DNA of 25,515 nucleotides from contig JBEHWI010000037.1 in NCBI GenBank assembly GCA_040217815.1, positions 1 through 25,515 of the forward strand, read 5' to 3'. Positions within the stretch are counted from its first letter, which is position 1, and every line of letters begins with the position of its first letter. The translations under genes and the position numbers were made by a program. Shown here in pieces: positions 22,778 to 25,515 of this stretch. Origin of the DNA: UBA5314 sp040217815. Its GTDB lineage: Bacteria; Bacillota; Syntrophomonadia; Syntrophomonadales; Syntrophomonadaceae. The notes beneath the pieces are model-generated. The model searched no databases and was not told the DNA's origin. It worked only from the letters and a program-made list of their open reading frames with translations.

Positions 22778-25414
22778 ATGGATAAAGCTGACAAAATATT
22801 AGAATCGCGTAGTGAGCTTATACGCCAGGTACCGCCGCTGGCCCCTAACCCGGAAGAGGAAGGCGGCTGTGGAGTTACCGGATTTATCAGCTCAATTCCG
22901 GTTACCGGAAAAAACATTTTTGAGCCTTCGGTACAGATGCACAACCGCGGCAATGGCAAAGGCGGCGGCATCGGCGCAGTCGGTTTTGTACCGGAAGCCT
23001 TAGGCGTTTCCCGCCAGGTACTGGATGATGACTACATGCTCCACATTGCCCTGCTGGACAACAGCGTGGCGGCAGAGATCGAAGAGACGTATATCAAGCC
23101 GAACTTTACTATAGATAAATTCGAAAAGCTTGACACCATCGATGACTATGAGTCCATCGGCTTGGAAGTAAAACCGCCGGATATCATGCGCTATTTTGTG
23201 CGCGTCAAGGACGATGTGCTGGATGCCTTTATCCAGGAACAGTGCCTGACTTTTATGGAACGGCGCGATGCGGAAGATGAGTTTGTGTATCAGAACAGCT
23301 TCAAGATCAATACGCGCTATTATGCCTCGCTGGGCGAGAAACAAGCCTTTGTCATGTCGCATGGCCGCAATATGATGATCTTAAAAATTGTGGGGTATGC
23401 CGAGAATGTGGTGCGTTATTACAAGCTGGATGATTTCAAGGCGCATGTCTGGCTGGCTCATCAGCGCTATCCCACCCGCGGACGTGTCTGGCATCCAGGC
23501 GGCTGCCATCCTTTCAGCGCGCTGAACGAGGCGTTAGTGCACAACGGCGATTTCGCCAACTACCAGTCGATATATGAATACCTGAAACAGCGCAATTGCC
23601 ATCCCTTGTTCCTGACCGATACCGAGGAAGCGGCCCTGCTGCTTGATCTGTGGAGCCGCGTGTACAAGTATCCGCTTGAACATCTGATTGAAGCCATGGC
23701 GCCGACCTCGGAAATGGACTTCGATATGCTGCCACCTGAAAAGCAGCAGCTCTACAAGGCCATTCAGACGCATCATGTGAGCGCCTCACCCGACGGTCCA
23801 TGGTTTTTCATCATCGCCAGAAATGATGTTCGGGATGGCCAGTTCCAGCTAATCGGTATTACCGATACCGCCATGCTGCGTCCTCAGGTATTTGCCCTGC
23901 AGGAAGGCGAAGTGCAGGTGGGACTGATCTGTTCGGAAAAGCAGGCCATTGATGCTACCCTGATCTCGCTCGTCCGGGAAGATGCCCGCTTTAGGCCAAT
24001 TGCCGACAAGTATTGGAATGCCCGCGGCGGCAGCTATACGGACGGTGGCTCCTTTATCTTCAGCCTGAAGGATAGCGGCGACGGCAGCGGCAATAAAACG
24101 CTGGTCTGTTCTGATAAATTCGGTCGGGTGATTGAAACTCCCAGGGATAAAGAAATCTGTGATGTTGCCCAGCCGGTTGAATCCAATGCGGCTTGCATGG
24201 AGACCCTTAAAAAGCTGCAAGCCTTTTTTGCCGAAAAAGATCCGGCAGCAGCCACCAAAAAAATAGTGGCCTATATTCAGGAAAATATCGGCGGATTCGA
24301 TGCCAACAGCATTAAGTTCGCTGTCCAAACCATCAAAAAGCATGCGGATGAAAATGATGACTTTAAGCAAACCGCGATTGACAGTCTGACTCTTTTAAGC
24401 GACTTGCGCTATAATACCGGCAAAATAAAGAGGAGCTCTCTCCAGCATGTTATCAAGCTCGCCCTGGATGAGATTCTTGATGAAACTACTATGATCACTG
24501 AGAAATTAAACTCCGGCTTCAGCCGGATTGATTTTGCCACCCGAGGGGAAATCCGCGCCCCGCAGAACAAGGAGAAAATCCTGGTTATTGATGCGGAAGC
24601 CTTTGAACCGGAAGGCGATCTGTGCGACGCAGTGCTGATTGTTAAAGCCTACCAACTGGGCTGGAAACGCTTTATTGTTTACAAATACCGTGGCCAGCGG
24701 TTTACCGGGTGCGGCTTCGGCCCAGCTACGGGGGGTGTGCGGATAGATGTCTATGGCTCTTCCGGCGATTATATGGCCTCCGGTATTGACGGTATGGAAA
24801 TCTACGTGCACGGCAATGCCCAGGATCAACTCTGCCAGATTATGAAAGACGGTAAACTGGTGGTCTACGGCGATGTCGGCCAGACCTTCATGTATGGCGC
24901 CAAAGGCGGGGCTGCCTACATCATGGGTAATGCCGCCGGACGGCCGCTGATCAATGCCGTGGGCAGACCGCGCGTGGTTATTAACGGTACGGCACTGGAC
25001 TATCTGGCGGAATCCTTCATGGCCGGCGACCCGCTTAACGGCGGTGGGTTTGTCGTCTTAAACGGTATCGGCTTTAGTGATGAGGACGGCTCTATCCGGG
25101 AATATGACTCACCCTACCCGGGCTCTAACATTTTCTCACTTGCATCCGGCGGCGCGATCTATGTCCGTGATCCGCACAAAAAGCTGGTTGAAGAACAGCT
25201 TAACGGCGGTGAATTTAATGAACTCAGCGATGCGGACTGGGATCTCATCCTGCCGTACTTAGAAGAAAATGAAAAACTCTTTGCTATCAGTATAGAGCGA
25301 CTTCTCACTGTGGATAACAAAAAGAAATCCCCCAAAGAAGTCTATCGCAAGATAATGCCTAAAAAGGCTGCCGCACCGGTAAATACCGACGGCCTGAGTG
25401 AGATCTGTAAATAG
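22778..25414 (+). CDS. Class II glutamine amidotransferase fused to GXGXG domain (glutamate synthase subunit)
   Basis: An 878-aa protein. The N-terminal class II amidotransferase (about 31-440) would release ammonia from glutamine. Its likely nucleophile is C31 in GGCGVTGF, so a 30-residue leader would have to be removed; HQRYPTRGRVWHPGGCHPF and LVHNGDFAN are typical of the family. A linker (about 450-590) follows, then a GXGXG beta-helix domain (about 605-790) with GCGFGPATGG, then repeating GD, GN and GA turns such as VVYGDVGQTFMYGAKGG. In canonical GltB the FMN domain lies between these parts; here it is missing and supplied by the upstream genes. A GGAG ribosome site precedes the ATG, 16 nt after the synthase subunit. 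It completes the four-gene operon and ends near the window edge. Confidence 0.87.
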   Translation: MDKADKILESRSELIRQVPPLAPNPEEEGGCGVTGFISSIPVTGKNIFEPSVQMHNRGNGKGGGIGAVGFVPEALGVSRQVLDDDYMLHIALLDNSVAAEIEETYIKPNFTIDKFEKLDTIDDYESIGLEVKPPDIMRYFVRVKDDVLDAFIQEQCLTFMERRDAEDEFVYQNSFKINTRYYASLGEKQAFVMSHGRNMMILKIVGYAENVVRYYKLDDFKAHVWLAHQRYPTRGRVWHPGGCHPFSALNEALVHNGDFANYQSIYEYLKQRNCHPLFLTDTEEAALLLDLWSRVYKYPLEHLIEAMAPTSEMDFDMLPPEKQQLYKAIQTHHVSASPDGPWFFIIARNDVRDGQFQLIGITDTAMLRPQVFALQEGEVQVGLICSEKQAIDATLISLVREDARFRPIADKYWNARGGSYTDGGSFIFSLKDSGDGSGNKTLVCSDKFGRVIETPRDKEICDVAQPVESNAACMETLKKLQAFFAEKDPAAATKKIVAYIQENIGGFDANSIKFAVQTIKKHADENDDFKQTAIDSLTLLSDLRYNTGKIKRSSLQHVIKLALDEILDETTMITEKLNSGFSRIDFATRGEIRAPQNKEKILVIDAEAFEPEGDLCDAVLIVKAYQLGWKRFIVYKYRGQRFTGCGFGPATGGVRIDVYGSSGDYMASGIDGMEIYVHGNAQDQLCQIMKDGKLVVYGDVGQTFMYGAKGGAAYIMGNAAGRPLINAVGRPRVVINGTALDYLAESFMAGDPLNGGGFVVLNGIGFSDEDGSIREYDSPYPGSNIFSLASGGAIYVRDPHKKLVEEQLNGGEFNELSDADWDLILPYLEENEKLFAISIERLLTVDNKKKSPKEVYRKIMPKKAAAPVNTDGLSEICK

Positions 25415-25417
25415 GGA

Positions 25418-25446
25418 CACCCCCCGGGTGCGAGCTCGGGGGGGTG
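25418..25446. repeat. GC-rich hairpin after the glutamate synthase operon
   Basis: CACCCCCC (25418-25425) pairs with GGGGGGTG (25439-25446). It is followed by an A-run rather than Ts, so it is not a standard plus-strand terminator, although its position suggests a 3'-end role. Confidence 0.4.
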
Positions 25447-25450
25447 AAAA

Positions 25451-25488
25451 ATGATCGGTTCAGACGGTTATACCCCCTGGTCGATCAT
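25451..25488. repeat. inverted repeat ATGATCG...CGATCAT
   Basis: A perfect 7-bp inverted repeat with a 24-nt centre. It is followed by CACGGGGACGTTCTT, which resembles the GGGGGGACGGT block at the left end of the window. It may be the edge of a dispersed palindromic element; the sequence stops before this can be tested. Confidence 0.35.
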
Positions 25489-25515
25489 AGGTTACACGGG
25501 GACGTTCTTTCAGTA

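Overview
The window looks like chromosomal DNA of an anaerobic, probably endospore-forming Clostridia member with moderate GC. The signs are a cobalamin-dependent ribonucleotide reductase, a CwlD-type spore-cortex amidase, the AmmeMemoRadiSam gene pair, a selenoprotein, a Bacillus/Clostridium-type glutamine synthetase with an ANTAR antiterminator, and strong purine-rich Shine-Dalgarno sites. The genus cannot be fixed from sequence alone. No rRNA, tRNA, CRISPR array or transposase gene is visible.

Layout. 1-312: GC-rich palindromic intergenic DNA, then a promoter. 313-2523: nrdJ, closed by a strong terminator. 2649-5868: cwlD, a LigB-like/AMMECR1 fusion and its partner radical SAM enzyme, closed by a terminator. 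6118-6477: a 119-codon ArsC/Spx-like selenoprotein with an in-frame UGA that ordinary ORF calling truncates. 6517-10881: carA behind a promoter and attenuator, a large orphan ATP-grasp (PPDK-N) protein, and a P-II protein with an unusual T-loop behind a perfect GlnR/TnrA-type box. 11054-12700 (minus): glutamine-dependent NAD synthetase. 12934-14784: asparagine synthase. 14829-15641 (minus): a guanylate-kinase-like protein. 15743-17844: promoter, terminator leader, ANTAR regulator and glnA. 17956-25414: a four-gene set with a FAD/Fe-S dehydrogenase-like protein, two ferredoxin-FMN-domain paralogues (one apparently degenerate) and a class II amidotransferase fused to a GXGXG domain, together an unusual split glutamate synthase.

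From 6.6 kb onward the theme is glutamine. GlnA makes it; CarA, NadE, AsnB and the GOGAT set use its amide; P-II and the ANTAR protein are the likely sensors/regulators. Two leaders (carA, and the ANTAR regulator-glnA operon) each carry a hairpin with a six-base loop having A at position 1 and G at position 4. In both, the 3' arm overlaps the 5' arm of an intrinsic terminator, which is the layout expected of ANTAR-controlled antitermination. The most interesting items are the selenoprotein, the split GOGAT with a pseudo-FMN subunit and a GlcD-like partner in place of the usual GltD, and the possible ANTAR link between glnA and carA. All RNA structures and residue comparisons were worked out by eye.
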